Assembly: GCA_949529985.1 (NCBI GenBank)
Contig: CATIRS010000048.1
Coordinates: 1-64,000, forward strand
Origin: Owenweeksia sp. TMED14
GTDB taxonomy: Bacteria; Bacteroidota; Bacteroidia; Flavobacteriales; Schleiferiaceae
Reading direction: 5' to 3'
DNA length: 64,000 nt
Shown piece after piece: positions 1 to 9,518 of this stretch. The position numbers and the translations under genes were made by a program. The number at the start of each line of letters is the position of its first letter. The stretch's first letter is position 1. A model generated the notes under the pieces. That model worked only from the letters and a program-made list of their open reading frames with translations. It was not told the DNA's origin and made no database searches.

Positions 1-3000
1 GAGGTTCGTGATATTTGTGCTGTTGGTGATACTTCAGGATGGAGTGCTGCAGGTACGGTTACAACATCATGTCTTCCATTTACGGTAACATCTTCTTCTC
101 CATTCTCGGAGAACTTTGACGCTGCTCCTTGGGCACCGAACACAACAGGTTACGGATCCAACACATGGAGCCCTTGTTGGGGAGCTTCTCCAATGTTTGC
201 TGGTTCAACAGACTTTGCATGGATGGTGCAGACAGGAGGCACGCCTTCTGGTGCTACAGGTCCTTTGGGAGCCAATACTGGATCCAATTACTTGTATACA
301 GAATCTTCTTATGGAGCAATTGGAGCTCAAGCGCTTGTGCTTACTCCAACGATGGTATTGTCAGTAACAAACCCATCTCTTTCTTTTGCATACCATTTAT
401 ACGGTTCTACTCAAGCACCAATTTATGTTCATGTATCTACTGACGGTGGAGCAACATTCCCACTGGTTGACTCAGTAACTACGCTTATGACAGCACAGTC
501 TGATCCATGGGGACTTCATTATACTGACTTATCTAGCTATGCTGGAGACACAGTAATTGTTGCATTAAGAGTAGTGTCGGGTACATCATATACTCAAGAT
601 GCTGCGCTTGACGACATTTCTATTGCACAGGCTCTTACTTGCTTTCCAGTAACAGCTCTTACTACAACCAATGAGACTTCGTCTTCTTTTGATGCTAGTT
701 GGACTACAGGTAACACTGCGGCGATTGGATATGAGCTTCGCCATACATTAGACCCAATGACTGCCACTTCAACGTGGACATCAGTGAGTGGAACAGGAAC
801 AACGGCATCAGCTACAGGATTAACTTCTGGATCTGCATACATGTATGAGGTTCGTGAGATCTGCGCAGTAGGAGATACTGGAGCATGGTCAAACCCAGCC
901 TATGCAACGACTAACTTCTGTGCCCCACAATTCCAATGTTCTATTCAAATGGACATGACTGATTCCTACGGTGACGGATGGAACGGTTGTTTAATCGCAG
1001 TCCAGCAATATAATGCTGCTGGCCAATGGGTAGAGGTTGCTAGCTTTGGATCGAATTTCACAACAGGAGCTGCTTTAACCAGCTATGGTGATGTTTGTGA
1101 CGGCGACTCTGCACGTATAATTTGTCTCTCTCCAGGTAGCTATTCTGCTGAAGTAGGATTCACATTGTATGACTCTAATGGCGACACTATCGCTTCTGAG
1201 GCCCCGGTTGGAACATTTGCTGCAGGATATGTTTGGGGCTCAGGTGTGGCGGATTGCCCGTCTACTTGTCCAAATGGTGACTCACTTACGATTGACGATG
1301 AAACATCTTGTGGAGTTTCTCCAGTAGAGTTCTATGCTCAAGGAGCAGGAAATGACAATGAAGTAGTTTGGCTTGACACTAACGGAGCAACAATTGCTCA
1401 GGGTGAATGGTACGAGACGGACGCGATCAGCGCAAATACTACTGTTCAAGCATTATCTTTTGCTGCGGACAATATGATAGCGCCTCATCACTTTGGAATT
1501 TCTGTACCACTTATTCCAATGTTTACCAACTACTCAAATGGTACGTGGTTTACTGTTCTCGAGCCTTTCTCTTTGGATTCAATTACTGTAGTTTCTGACA
1601 CAGCGTCAGACTTCCAGGTACGTATCCGTGAAGAAGGTAGCCTTGCAGGCGGTGCCGGCGCTGAGATTATGCTAAGTGATTCAATTCACGTTGATTCAGC
1701 AGGTACTCATCAAGTAGCAGTTGGCTTAATCCTTATGCCAGGAACATACAACATGAACATGAAGTGGTCTATAGGAACGGGAGCTCTTGGGTATTCAACG
1801 GCCGGTCTTAGTTACCCTTACACTGTTGCAAACGTTGCAAGTATTGACTCCGTCGTTCTAGGTACGGGCTCAGCAACTTCATACGGTTTCTACGCATACG
1901 ATTGGGTTATTTCTCAAGGTTGCACTTCTCCTGTAGCTTCTGCGACAGCGATTTATGCTTCAGTGCCAAGTGCTGATTTACCATATTATGTAGACTTTGA
2001 CAATGGATTGCCATGTAACTGGGATGATGACAGCAATACTGACCAATACTGGGAGGAAGTTGTTTCATACAATGGCCTGTCTATTGACAGCACTCCATTT
2101 ATGATGATCGATGACGACGCTGCAGGAAGCACGGCTCTAGCAGTGGACGCCCATTTGACGTCTCCGTCAATGTATGCATTAGGTTATGACACGTTATGGT
2201 TAGAGTTTGATCATTACTATCGTGCTGGAGGTACTGTAGGTATCGTTGAGGTATATGACGGTAACAACTGGGTTCAAATTGACTCTCTTACTACAACTGT
2301 CGGATCGTGGGCTGCACCAGCGCACGAATACTACGATATCACAATGTATCAGAGCACTGACCTAATGGCTCGATTGCGTTACGTTAATAACCCAGCATCA
2401 TGGGGTTGGTACTGGGCTGTTGACAACTTCGAAGTTTCTGGAGTCTTGACGCCTTGTAATGACGTTCGTGTAGAGCTTATCACAGACATTTATGGTTCTG
2501 AGAATAGCTGGTCTATTGTCGACATCAATACAGGTATCACGTGGGCTGAAGGCGGACCGTATAACAACGTATCTCCTTATAACGTTGCTGCTGCAACACA
2601 CATCGACACTGTTTGTCTTCCCGACAATGGAACTTATGAATTCAGAATAGAAGATTCATACGGTGACGGTTTGGATGATGGAACCAACGCTGGTTGGTAT
2701 TCTGTAGATGTTCTATGTCCATTTGGACTTAACAATGTTGCTGAACTTGATACTACATTAACAAGTATCAACGGAGCTGCATGGGGAGCCTTTGCTTATG
2801 GTAACGCTACCAATCCACCGATGTATGATTCTGCAGTATTCTCTTCTGCTTGTATACAATATTCAGATGTAACCTTCCAGGTTGACATGAATAAAGTAGA
2901 CGCAAGCACGTTTACTACTCCTGAATTGAACTCTACGTTCAACAACTGGTGTGGTAACTGTAACGCGATGAGCGATGCAGACGGCGACAACGTTTGGGAT

Positions 3001-3807
3001 GTTAAAGTTCCTTTGGAAGTTGGTACGACTATAGAGTTCAAATACTCTGCTGACGGATGGACTATCCAAGAGATGAATGACCCAACGGCGTCATGTACTA
3101 ATGGTAACGTTACTTACACAAACCGTGTATTGACTATTCCTGCTGCCGACACAGTTATTCCAGTTGTTTGCTGGAGCTCTTGTGACGAGTGTTCTATAGA
3201 GGTGACTCTTAGCGTAAACATGGCATGGGAAGTTGCTAACGGCGCGATTGATACCAACGGTATTCATGTAGCCGGTACTTGGCAGTCTTGGAACCCAATG
3301 GGATCTGAGATGCTTGATACCAATGGCGATGGAGTTTACCATCTTACGTTTAATACAGCTCTTGGTGAGTCATTGGCATACAAGTTCATTAACGGAATTG
3401 ATTTCGTTAATGCTGAAGCCAGTGGTGATCTTGCCGCATGTGGAGCTAGTGATGGCTTCGGAGGCTACAACCGTGTTGCGACCTTAGGTTCTGCAGACAC
3501 TGTGTTTGCTCCTGTATGTTTCACTAAGTGTTACGATTGTGCTGTAAGCATAGACGAGGCATTAGGAAGCGTTAGCTTGTTCCCGAACCCAACAAATGGT
3601 GCCTTCACATTGGAGCGCAGCAATTTGACAGGTGAGGTTGAAGTGAGCATCATAGGTCTTCACGGACAACTATTAAATGCAACCAAGTGGGATGCTGGAT
3701 CAAGTGAACTTAATATCGACTTGAGTGACTTGCCTGCTGGCGTCTACATGGTACGCTTGACTGCTGAAGAAGGAACACGCACAATGCGTATTGCTGTTCA
3801 GCGCTAA
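1..3807 (+). CDS. Large secreted multidomain protein with T9SS sorting domain (5' partial)
   Basis: The frame is open from base 1, so the N-terminus lies outside the window; 1,268 residues are visible. In order I see the tail of a fibronectin III-like repeat (residues 1-20, EVRDICAVGDT), a MAM/jelly-roll-like domain (about 36-210), a full FN3-like domain (about 214-303) ending in the near-identical EVREICAVGDT, a DSYGDGWNG module (about 310-420), a second MAM-like domain (about 660-810), a DSYGDGLDDG module (about 820-900), two CBM-like beta modules starting VTFQVDMN (about 957) and VTLSVNM (about 1067), and a T9SS type A sorting domain (about 1190-1268, VSLFPNPTNGAF, ending RIAVQR). It should be exported by Sec, cross the outer membrane by T9SS and be anchored or released at the surface. 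No catalytic motif is visible, so adhesion or glycan binding is inferred. Its base composition is visibly less AT-rich than the neighbours. Confidence 0.85.
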   Translation, partial: EVRDICAVGDTSGWSAAGTVTTSCLPFTVTSSSPFSENFDAAPWAPNTTGYGSNTWSPCWGASPMFAGSTDFAWMVQTGGTPSGATGPLGANTGSNYLYTESSYGAIGAQALVLTPTMVLSVTNPSLSFAYHLYGSTQAPIYVHVSTDGGATFPLVDSVTTLMTAQSDPWGLHYTDLSSYAGDTVIVALRVVSGTSYTQDAALDDISIAQALTCFPVTALTTTNETSSSFDASWTTGNTAAIGYELRHTLDPMTATSTWTSVSGTGTTASATGLTSGSAYMYEVREICAVGDTGAWSNPAYATTNFCAPQFQCSIQMDMTDSYGDGWNGCLIAVQQYNAAGQWVEVASFGSNFTTGAALTSYGDVCDGDSARIICLSPGSYSAEVGFTLYDSNGDTIASEAPVGTFAAGYVWGSGVADCPSTCPNGDSLTIDDETSCGVSPVEFYAQGAGNDNEVVWLDTNGATIAQGEWYETDAISANTTVQALSFAADNMIAPHHFGISVPLIPMFTNYSNGTWFTVLEPFSLDSITVVSDTASDFQVRIREEGSLAGGAGAEIMLSDSIHVDSAGTHQVAVGLILMPGTYNMNMKWSIGTGALGYSTAGLSYPYTVANVASIDSVVLGTGSATSYGFYAYDWVISQGCTSPVASATAIYASVPSADLPYYVDFDNGLPCNWDDDSNTDQYWEEVVSYNGLSIDSTPFMMIDDDAAGSTALAVDAHLTSPSMYALGYDTLWLEFDHYYRAGGTVGIVEVYDGNNWVQIDSLTTTVGSWAAPAHEYYDITMYQSTDLMARLRYVNNPASWGWYWAVDNFEVSGVLTPCNDVRVELITDIYGSENSWSIVDINTGITWAEGGPYNNVSPYNVAAATHIDTVCLPDNGTYEFRIEDSYGDGLDDGTNAGWYSVDVLCPFGLNNVAELDTTLTSINGAAWGAFAYGNATNPPMYDSAVFSSACIQYSDVTFQVDMNKVDASTFTTPELNSTFNNWCGNCNAMSDADGDNVWDVKVPLEVGTTIEFKYSADGWTIQEMNDPTASCTNGNVTYTNRVLTIPAADTVIPVVCWSSCDECSIEVTLSVNMAWEVANGAIDTNGIHVAGTWQSWNPMGSEMLDTNGDGVYHLTFNTALGESLAYKFINGIDFVNAEASGDLAACGASDGFGGYNRVATLGSADTVFAPVCFTKCYDCAVSIDEALGSVSLFPNPTNGAFTLERSNLTGEVEVSIIGLHGQLLNATKWDAGSSELNIDLSDLPAGVYMVRLTAEEGTRTMRIAVQR

Positions 3808-3862
3808 GTAAAAGTCTAGAAACTCCTGAGGGCGTTTGCTCTCAAGAATTCTTTAAAAAATT

Positions 3863-3893
3863 GACCGCCCCATTTCGGGGCGGTCTTTTTTTT
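3863..3893 (+). terminator. Rho-independent terminator after the T9SS protein gene
   Basis: A perfect 9-bp GC-rich stem (GACCGCCCC with GGGGCGGTC), a 5-nt loop and an eight-T run. It lies 56 bases after the stop codon and cleanly separates the secreted-protein gene from the paaZ operon. Confidence 0.93.
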
Positions 3894-4023
3894 GGGATAT
3901 CTTTACTTAGTATTGTAAGAGTTCAGTTGTATGAACAAACAGTAGGCTTGAGTTTTTGACTGTTTGATGATGCATGGAAGCCTTCGGTATTTATTATACC
4001 TTAAACGTCAAACCCACAAAAAA

Positions 4024-6078
4024 ATGAGGATGAATATTCAGAACTATATCATGGGCCAGTGGAAAACCGGCGTGGATTCAGAATACGAGGCCGTGCATGC
4101 AATTACCGGAAAGCCAATCGGAAGCGTTTCTAGCCTTGGGCTCGATTATGACGACGTACTGGAATATGGAAGAAGAAAAGGGGGAAACAAGCTAAGAGAA
4201 ATGACCTTTCCTCAAAGGGGTTTAATGCTAAAGGCTTTGGCGCTCTATCTGCAAAGTAAAAAGGAAGAATACTATGCTGTTTCTTCTGCAACGGGAGCTA
4301 CACGAATAGATTCTTGGATTGACATCGAAGGAGGCATTGGAAACCTCTTCACTTATGCATCTTTACGCCGGGAATTTGCGGACCAACCATTTTACATCGA
4401 TGGACAACCGGTCAAGCTCTCTCAAAACGGAACGTTCTCCGGGCAGCATATAATGCTTCCAAAAAGAGGGATAGCCGTCCATATCAATTCGTTTAACTTT
4501 CCTATTTGGGGTATGTTAGAAAAGATTGCTGTAAACCTTTTGGCCGGTGTTCCGGCTGTTGTTAAACCATCGGAGTATACTAGTTTTTTAACTGAAGCAG
4601 TTGTTCGGGACATCATAGAAAGCCGCATATTGCCAGAAGGGGCTCTACAAATGGTGGCGGGGAAAGGACATGGAATACTGGACGCTGTTCAGCGTGGAGA
4701 CGCAGTAACTTTTACCGGGTCAGCCGCTACAGGAAAATCTTTAAAGTCTTCACCGCACTATTTAGAACGAGGCGTCCCGTTTAATTTAGAAGCGGACTCT
4801 CTAAATGCCATGGTTATGGGTGAAGATGTTAAACCGGGCAGCCCTGAATGGAGTATTTTCATTAAAGAAGTAACGAAAGAAATTACGATTAAGGCCGGCC
4901 AGAAGTGCACCGCGGTAAGGCGCGTTTTAATTCCTAAAGAGCACATAGAAGAGGCGGCAGAGGCGCTAAAAACGCGCCTGAGCTCTATCAAATACGGCGA
5001 CCCACAAATTCAGGGTGTCAGAATGGGCTCGTTGGCGACAAAGCTCCAAGTCACAAGGGTTCAAGAGGCGGTTGCCAAGCTAGCTCTCGAAAATGAAGTT
5101 ATACATGGAAATATACTCGGGGAAAGCGAAGTTCTTGCAGAAAACCCGCAAGCTGGAGCTTATTTTTCTCCTCTTTTATTTGTAAATGAGCAACCATTTA
5201 AAAGACTTTCTTGCCATACTGTCGAAGCGTTTGGACCGGTATCAACATTGATTCCATACCGCTCTATGGAAGAGGCGGCAGATATTGTTGCTCTTGGCAA
5301 AGGCTCGCTGGTTACTACGATTGTTAGTTCCGACAAAGAAAATTATAAAAAATTCACTCTCGAGGCAGCCTATTCAAATGGTAGAGTCTTGATTTTAGAT
5401 TCAACAAGCGCAAAAGAAAGTACAGGTCACGGATCGCCAATGCCATTATTAACTCATGGAGGCCCTGGCCGAGCGGGTGATGGAGAAGAAATGGGCGGAA
5501 TGCGCGGAATCACACACTATATGCAGCGCACAGCCCTGCAAGGCCACCCCGACGCGCTGACAGAAATAACAGGCAGGTATGTTCCCGGAGCAGCGCGGCA
5601 TGAGGCGAATCCACATTTATTTCGACAACACTTTGAAGACTTGGTGGTTGGCGATACGGTGACCACAGAAAAGCATATGGTAACCATGGATGATATAAAT
5701 AATTTTGCAGAGCTAAGTGGCGATCGTTTTTATGCTCATATGGATGAAAAATCTTTGGAGGGGACAATCTTTACAGGGAGGGTAGCGCATGGTTATTTTA
5801 TATTGAGCCGGGCGGCAGGGCTTTTTGTGGATCCCCCAAAAGGACCGGTGTTATTGAACTACGGAATAGAGAACTGTCGATTCACAAAGCCGGTGTATCC
5901 GGGAACGGAGATTGGTGTTCAGTTGACGGTTCAGGAAAAAATTAATCAAGAAAAGCGAGATGACCAGGATATAGCAAAAGGAATTGTGAAGTATTATGTT
6001 GAAGTAACAGACGACACCAAAGAGGTTGTCGCCGTTGCAACGATTTTGACCATGGTCAAAAAACGAGAACAAGAATAA
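4024..6078 (+). CDS. paaZ: PaaZ: oxepin-CoA hydrolase / 3-oxo-5,6-dehydrosuberyl-CoA semialdehyde dehydrogenase
   Basis: A 684-residue fusion, close to the 681 residues of the E. coli enzyme. The N-terminal part (about 1-520) is an NAD(P)-dependent aldehyde dehydrogenase with catalytic Cys295 in AGQKCTAVRR and the general-base Glu in NLEADSLN. The C-terminal part (about 545-684) is a MaoC-type hotdog hydratase with the FAELSGDRFYAHMD motif. In phenylacetate catabolism PaaZ opens the oxepin-CoA ring and oxidises the resulting aldehyde. The start at 4024 follows an A-rich stretch; 4030 (MNIQNYIMG) is an equally good start, and the open frame back to 3964 looks non-coding. It heads a three-gene operon, but no paaABCDE or paaK is in the window, so the pathway must be split or the enzyme serves another ring-opening route. 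Confidence 0.93.
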   Translation: MRMNIQNYIMGQWKTGVDSEYEAVHAITGKPIGSVSSLGLDYDDVLEYGRRKGGNKLREMTFPQRGLMLKALALYLQSKKEEYYAVSSATGATRIDSWIDIEGGIGNLFTYASLRREFADQPFYIDGQPVKLSQNGTFSGQHIMLPKRGIAVHINSFNFPIWGMLEKIAVNLLAGVPAVVKPSEYTSFLTEAVVRDIIESRILPEGALQMVAGKGHGILDAVQRGDAVTFTGSAATGKSLKSSPHYLERGVPFNLEADSLNAMVMGEDVKPGSPEWSIFIKEVTKEITIKAGQKCTAVRRVLIPKEHIEEAAEALKTRLSSIKYGDPQIQGVRMGSLATKLQVTRVQEAVAKLALENEVIHGNILGESEVLAENPQAGAYFSPLLFVNEQPFKRLSCHTVEAFGPVSTLIPYRSMEEAADIVALGKGSLVTTIVSSDKENYKKFTLEAAYSNGRVLILDSTSAKESTGHGSPMPLLTHGGPGRAGDGEEMGGMRGITHYMQRTALQGHPDALTEITGRYVPGAARHEANPHLFRQHFEDLVVGDTVTTEKHMVTMDDINNFAELSGDRFYAHMDEKSLEGTIFTGRVAHGYFILSRAAGLFVDPPKGPVLLNYGIENCRFTKPVYPGTEIGVQLTVQEKINQEKRDDQDIAKGIVKYYVEVTDDTKEVVAVATILTMVKKREQE

Positions 6079-6116
6079 TATAAAGTGCTTCTTTAGAAGA
6101 ATATAAATGTTTAAGT

Positions 6117-6908
6117 ATGAATACTGATTATAAAAGCGAGGGAACAGTTGAAGTTACTGTTGAGTCAGGAGTTTCTCATATTGAATTTTCACACCCCCAG
6201 AGCAACTCATTGCCAAGTGATATTTTAAAACGCTTGGTAAAGGCTATAGAGCAAGAATCTATAAACCAAGAGAGTCAAATAATCGTTCTTCGGAGTGCTG
6301 GAGATAGAGTTTTTTGCGGAGGAGCAAGCTTCGATGAACTTGCTTCAATTTCAAATGAAGAACAGGGGTTGCTCTTTTTCAGTGGTTTTGCAAACGTTAT
6401 CAACGCCATGAGAAAGTCTCCAAAATTAATTATTGGAAGAGTTCAAGGAAAGGCTGTTGGCGGAGGTGTGGGCTTGGCTTCCGCGGTAGATTATTGCATC
6501 GCAACGGAGTATTCAGGCATTAAACTCAGCGAGCTTGCCGTAGGCATAGGCCCATTTGTTGTCGGGCCAGCGGTTGAAAGAAAGATTGGAAGGAGCGCCA
6601 TGAGTCAATTGGCTATTGACGCAACACAGTTTAGGACGGCAGAGTGGGCTGCCGCTAAAGGTTTATATGCTCAGGTATACTCGACAATAGAAGCAATGGA
6701 CCAAGGGTTATATGAGCTATTAAAATCATTAACATCTCAAAGCTCGCATGCTCAAAGGGCATTAAAAAAGACCCTATGGGAAGGGTTTGAAGATTGGGAT
6801 GTTTTATTGAAAGATCGTGCGTTGATAAGCGGACGTTTAGTTTTAACAGATGAAAGTAAAAAGGCGATAAATACAATTTTAGAAAGAAAAAGTCAATCCC
6901 CCAATTAA
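6117..6908 (+). CDS. Enoyl-CoA hydratase/isomerase family protein
   Basis: A 263-residue crotonase-fold protein. The substrate-binding start HPQSNSLPSDIL, the oxyanion-hole segment FCGGASFDEL and the GKAVGGGVGLASAVD loop are clear. The acid-containing segment reads LSELAVGIGPFVVGP, where many hydratases have a P-G-x-G-G turn, so the exact reaction is uncertain. Lying between paaZ and a 2-oxoacid dehydrogenase E1 gene (4-bp gap downstream), it probably hydrates or isomerises an unsaturated acyl-CoA in aromatic or branched-chain acid breakdown. Candidates are PaaF/PaaG-like or methylglutaconyl-CoA hydratase-like activity; sequence reading alone cannot decide. Confidence 0.85.
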   Translation: MNTDYKSEGTVEVTVESGVSHIEFSHPQSNSLPSDILKRLVKAIEQESINQESQIIVLRSAGDRVFCGGASFDELASISNEEQGLLFFSGFANVINAMRKSPKLIIGRVQGKAVGGGVGLASAVDYCIATEYSGIKLSELAVGIGPFVVGPAVERKIGRSAMSQLAIDATQFRTAEWAAAKGLYAQVYSTIEAMDQGLYELLKSLTSQSSHAQRALKKTLWEGFEDWDVLLKDRALISGRLVLTDESKKAINTILERKSQSPN

Positions 6909-6912
6909 AGCG

Positions 6913-8964
6913 ATGAGTAAACCGATAAACAAAACCCTTCTGCGAGCTTATGAGCTTATGTGCACGGCTGCGGAGATGACATATTGTTTTGAGGAAAACA
7001 AAGAGTTAACTCAGACGTACGTTCATGCAACATCAAGGGGGCATGAGGCCATACAGCTCGCCTGTTCCATGCAACTAGAATCTACTGACTTTCTCTATCC
7101 GTATTACCGAGATGACGCAATGCTTCTAGGAATTGGTATGCGCCCGTACGATCTAATGCTACAGTTATTGGCTAAACGGGACGACCCTTTTTCTGGAGGG
7201 CGAACATACTACAGTCACCCTAGCTTGAAAGATTCCGATAAGCCAAAGATTCCTCATCAGTCTTCAGCGACAGGAATGCAGGCGATACCAGCATCGGGGG
7301 CAGCAATGGGAATTCAATACAGGGAGAAAATTGGATTGGTTGACGATTGGGAAGGCTCAAAGCCCATATGTCTATGCTCCATTGGCGATGCGGCGATGAC
7401 AGAAGGAGAAGTTTCTGAGGCGCTACAAATGGCAGCGTTGAAACAATATCCTTTGCTGGTTGTGGTCCAAGATAATGGCTGGGACATATCAGCAAGCGCA
7501 GACGAAGTGCGATCTGGAAATGCAGCAGATTATGCAAAAGGGTTTCCTGGGATTAATGTGGTACAGCTTGATGGCAGTGATTTTTCTTCATGCTTTCATG
7601 CGGTTCGCGAGGTTTTGATCAAAATGAGAAAAACCCGAGAGCCATATTTAATTCATGCAAAAGTGCCTTTATTAAATCATCATACTTCTGGGGTCCGAAT
7701 GGAGTGGTATAGGGATGACATAGAGGACCATAAGAAGCGCGACCCTTTGCCAAAATTGAGAGGCTTTTTAATGGACCAGGGGGTCTCTAAAAAAGAAGTT
7801 TTAGAAATTGAGAGAAAGGCGGAAAAAACAATAAAGAAAGATTTTGAGAAAGCTTTGTTGGCAAAGGATCCAAAGCCTGAAGATTTGTTTGAGCATCGAT
7901 TTGCGCCTACACCAATAAAATCTGAGTCAGGAACAAGAGAACCAAAAAACCGAGAGCCAACCGTAATGGTCGATAGCGCTCTTTTTGCCATACGGGAGAT
8001 ACTAGATAAAAACCCTGAAGCCCTTTTATACGGACAAGATGTAGGTGCGCGCCTAGGAGGCGTTTTTAGGGAAGCCGCGACTTTAGCCCAGCAGTTTGGA
8101 GATCATCGAGTTTTTAACACGCCGATTCAGGAGGCTTTTATTATTGGAAGTACGGTTGGAATGTCAGCAGTAGGCCTTAAACCAATTGTAGAAGTTCAGT
8201 TTGCTGATTATATCTGGCCTGGATTAAATCAGCTATTCACAGAGCTCTCAAGATCATATTATCTATCAAATGGAAAGTGGCCGGCAAGCGCGATCATAAG
8301 AGTGCCAACCGGCGCATATGGAAGCGGAGGGCCTTACCATTCTTCTAGCGTGGAGTCTGTTTTAACCAACATTAAAGGAATTAAGGTTGCGTACCCATCT
8401 ACTGGAGCTGACCTCAAGGGCTTAATGAAATCAGCATACGCTGACCCAAACCCAGTGGTTATGCTAGAACACAAAGGCCTTTACTGGTCTAAAATACCTG
8501 GAACACAGGGAGCAAAGACCATAGAACCCTCTGAAGACTATGTCATACCTTTTGGTAAGGGCCGAACGGTTCTCCATTCTAATCCTAGCTCAGAAGATTC
8601 AGTTTGTATTATCACATACGGAATGGGCGTATATTGGTCGTTAGAGGCTGAAAAAGATTTTCCTGGCCGAATTGAAATTATTGATTTGAGATCACTACAA
8701 CCATGGGACGAAGAGCTTGTTATGGCTTCGGTTTCAAAGCACGGAAGAGCTTTAATTGTTACTGAAGAGTCAAGAACAAATACATTTTCACTCGCTATTT
8801 CTGGTGAAATTCAGAATCAATGTTTTCGAAAATTAGACGCTCCAGTAATGGTTTTGGGCTCTGAGGAAACACCTGCAATACCTCTAAATAAAATTTTAGA
8901 AGCCACCCTTTTACCTAATGCGAAAAAAGTTAGTGATGCGCTTCGCCTCTTAATTGATTATTGA
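6913..8964 (+). CDS. Fused alpha/beta E1 component of a 2-oxoacid (probably branched-chain) dehydrogenase
   Basis: 683 residues with both E1 subunits in one chain. Residues about 1-330 are the alpha part with the thiamine diphosphate motif (IGDAAMTEG ending in VVVQDN), and about 350-683 the transketolase-like beta part (LYGQDVGARLGGVFREA, IVEVQFADY, then a C-terminal transketolase domain with IEIIDLRSLQPWDEE). It decarboxylates a 2-oxoacid and loads the acyl group on the E2 lipoyl domain. Fused E1 proteins of this length are common in Bacteroidota and usually annotated as branched-chain. No E2 or E3 is adjacent, so they are encoded elsewhere. The gene ends the paaZ operon and its last 7 bases overlap the convergent acetyltransferase gene. 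The lipB gene nearby supplies the lipoyl group such complexes need. Confidence 0.9.
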   Translation: MSKPINKTLLRAYELMCTAAEMTYCFEENKELTQTYVHATSRGHEAIQLACSMQLESTDFLYPYYRDDAMLLGIGMRPYDLMLQLLAKRDDPFSGGRTYYSHPSLKDSDKPKIPHQSSATGMQAIPASGAAMGIQYREKIGLVDDWEGSKPICLCSIGDAAMTEGEVSEALQMAALKQYPLLVVVQDNGWDISASADEVRSGNAADYAKGFPGINVVQLDGSDFSSCFHAVREVLIKMRKTREPYLIHAKVPLLNHHTSGVRMEWYRDDIEDHKKRDPLPKLRGFLMDQGVSKKEVLEIERKAEKTIKKDFEKALLAKDPKPEDLFEHRFAPTPIKSESGTREPKNREPTVMVDSALFAIREILDKNPEALLYGQDVGARLGGVFREAATLAQQFGDHRVFNTPIQEAFIIGSTVGMSAVGLKPIVEVQFADYIWPGLNQLFTELSRSYYLSNGKWPASAIIRVPTGAYGSGGPYHSSSVESVLTNIKGIKVAYPSTGADLKGLMKSAYADPNPVVMLEHKGLYWSKIPGTQGAKTIEPSEDYVIPFGKGRTVLHSNPSSEDSVCIITYGMGVYWSLEAEKDFPGRIEIIDLRSLQPWDEELVMASVSKHGRALIVTEESRTNTFSLAISGEIQNQCFRKLDAPVMVLGSEETPAIPLNKILEATLLPNAKKVSDALRLLIDY

Positions 8965-9419
8965 TTTTTGGATGCATGCTTGAGCCGCATCCACCTATGC
9001 GGTATACCGTCCTCTAAAAACTCATCTTTTTCGACTACAAAGTTAAAGTTGCTGTAAAACTTAACTAGATAAGATTGGGCCATTATTAAAACATCATAAT
9101 TTGGCCAACGAAGCAAACACTCTTTTATAGATATTTCCATCAGGTTTTTTCCAACACCTTTTCCTCTGGCGTTAAATGACGTTAGTACGCGTCCAATGCT
9201 GACCTCAGGAAAGGCAATGCCTGGAGGGATTATCCTAGAATACGCCCAGAGTTTTCCGTCTTTTGTTATTAGAGCATGAAGGCTTCCCTGGTCTTTGCCG
9301 TCAAGATCTTGATATGGGCAATTCTGCTCTACTACAAATACTTCCGCTCGTAGCGCCAATATTTCATACAATTCTAACAGGGTAAGGTTAGAGAAATCGA
9401 CAATTTTTGAAAAACTCAT
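8958..9419 (-). CDS. ElaA-like GNAT family N-acetyltransferase
   Basis: 153 residues. It begins with the ElaA-type pattern LYEILALRAEVFVVEQNCPYQDLD and carries the acetyl-CoA pyrophosphate loop as RGKGVGKNLM after the beta strand VSIGRVLTS. The family transfers acetyl groups from acetyl-CoA to small molecules or amines; the substrate is unknown. It is a single gene, convergent with and overlapping the E1 gene by 7 bases, and divergent from lipB across about 100 bases. Confidence 0.88.
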   Translation of the reverse strand: MSFSKIVDFSNLTLLELYEILALRAEVFVVEQNCPYQDLDGKDQGSLHALITKDGKLWAYSRIIPPGIAFPEVSIGRVLTSFNARGKGVGKNLMEISIKECLLRWPNYDVLIMAQSYLVKFYSNFNFVVEKDEFLEDGIPHRWMRLKHASKNQ

Positions 9420-9435
9420 AGAGGCCCCAATTTCG

Positions 9436-9443
9436 TATTTTTG
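9436..9443 (+). promoter_or_regulatory. Candidate -7 box for lipB
   Basis: TATTTTTG matches the Bacteroidota -7 consensus TAnnTTTG in the divergent gap between the acetyltransferase and lipB. No well-spaced upstream TTG is visible. If used, the transcript would carry a leader of about 70 nt containing a minimal ATG-started reading frame (9493-9525). Confidence 0.4.
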
Positions 9444-9518
9444 TTTGAATAGCGCAAGAAGCGTTGTCGATAAAATTTAATCTATTGAAACGATGGATAC
9501 AATCAAAGAGACGATAAG

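Noticed and set aside
3964..4023. N-terminal extension of PaaZ
   Set aside because: It shows no similarity to PaaZ, and the total length matches the family when starting at 4024.
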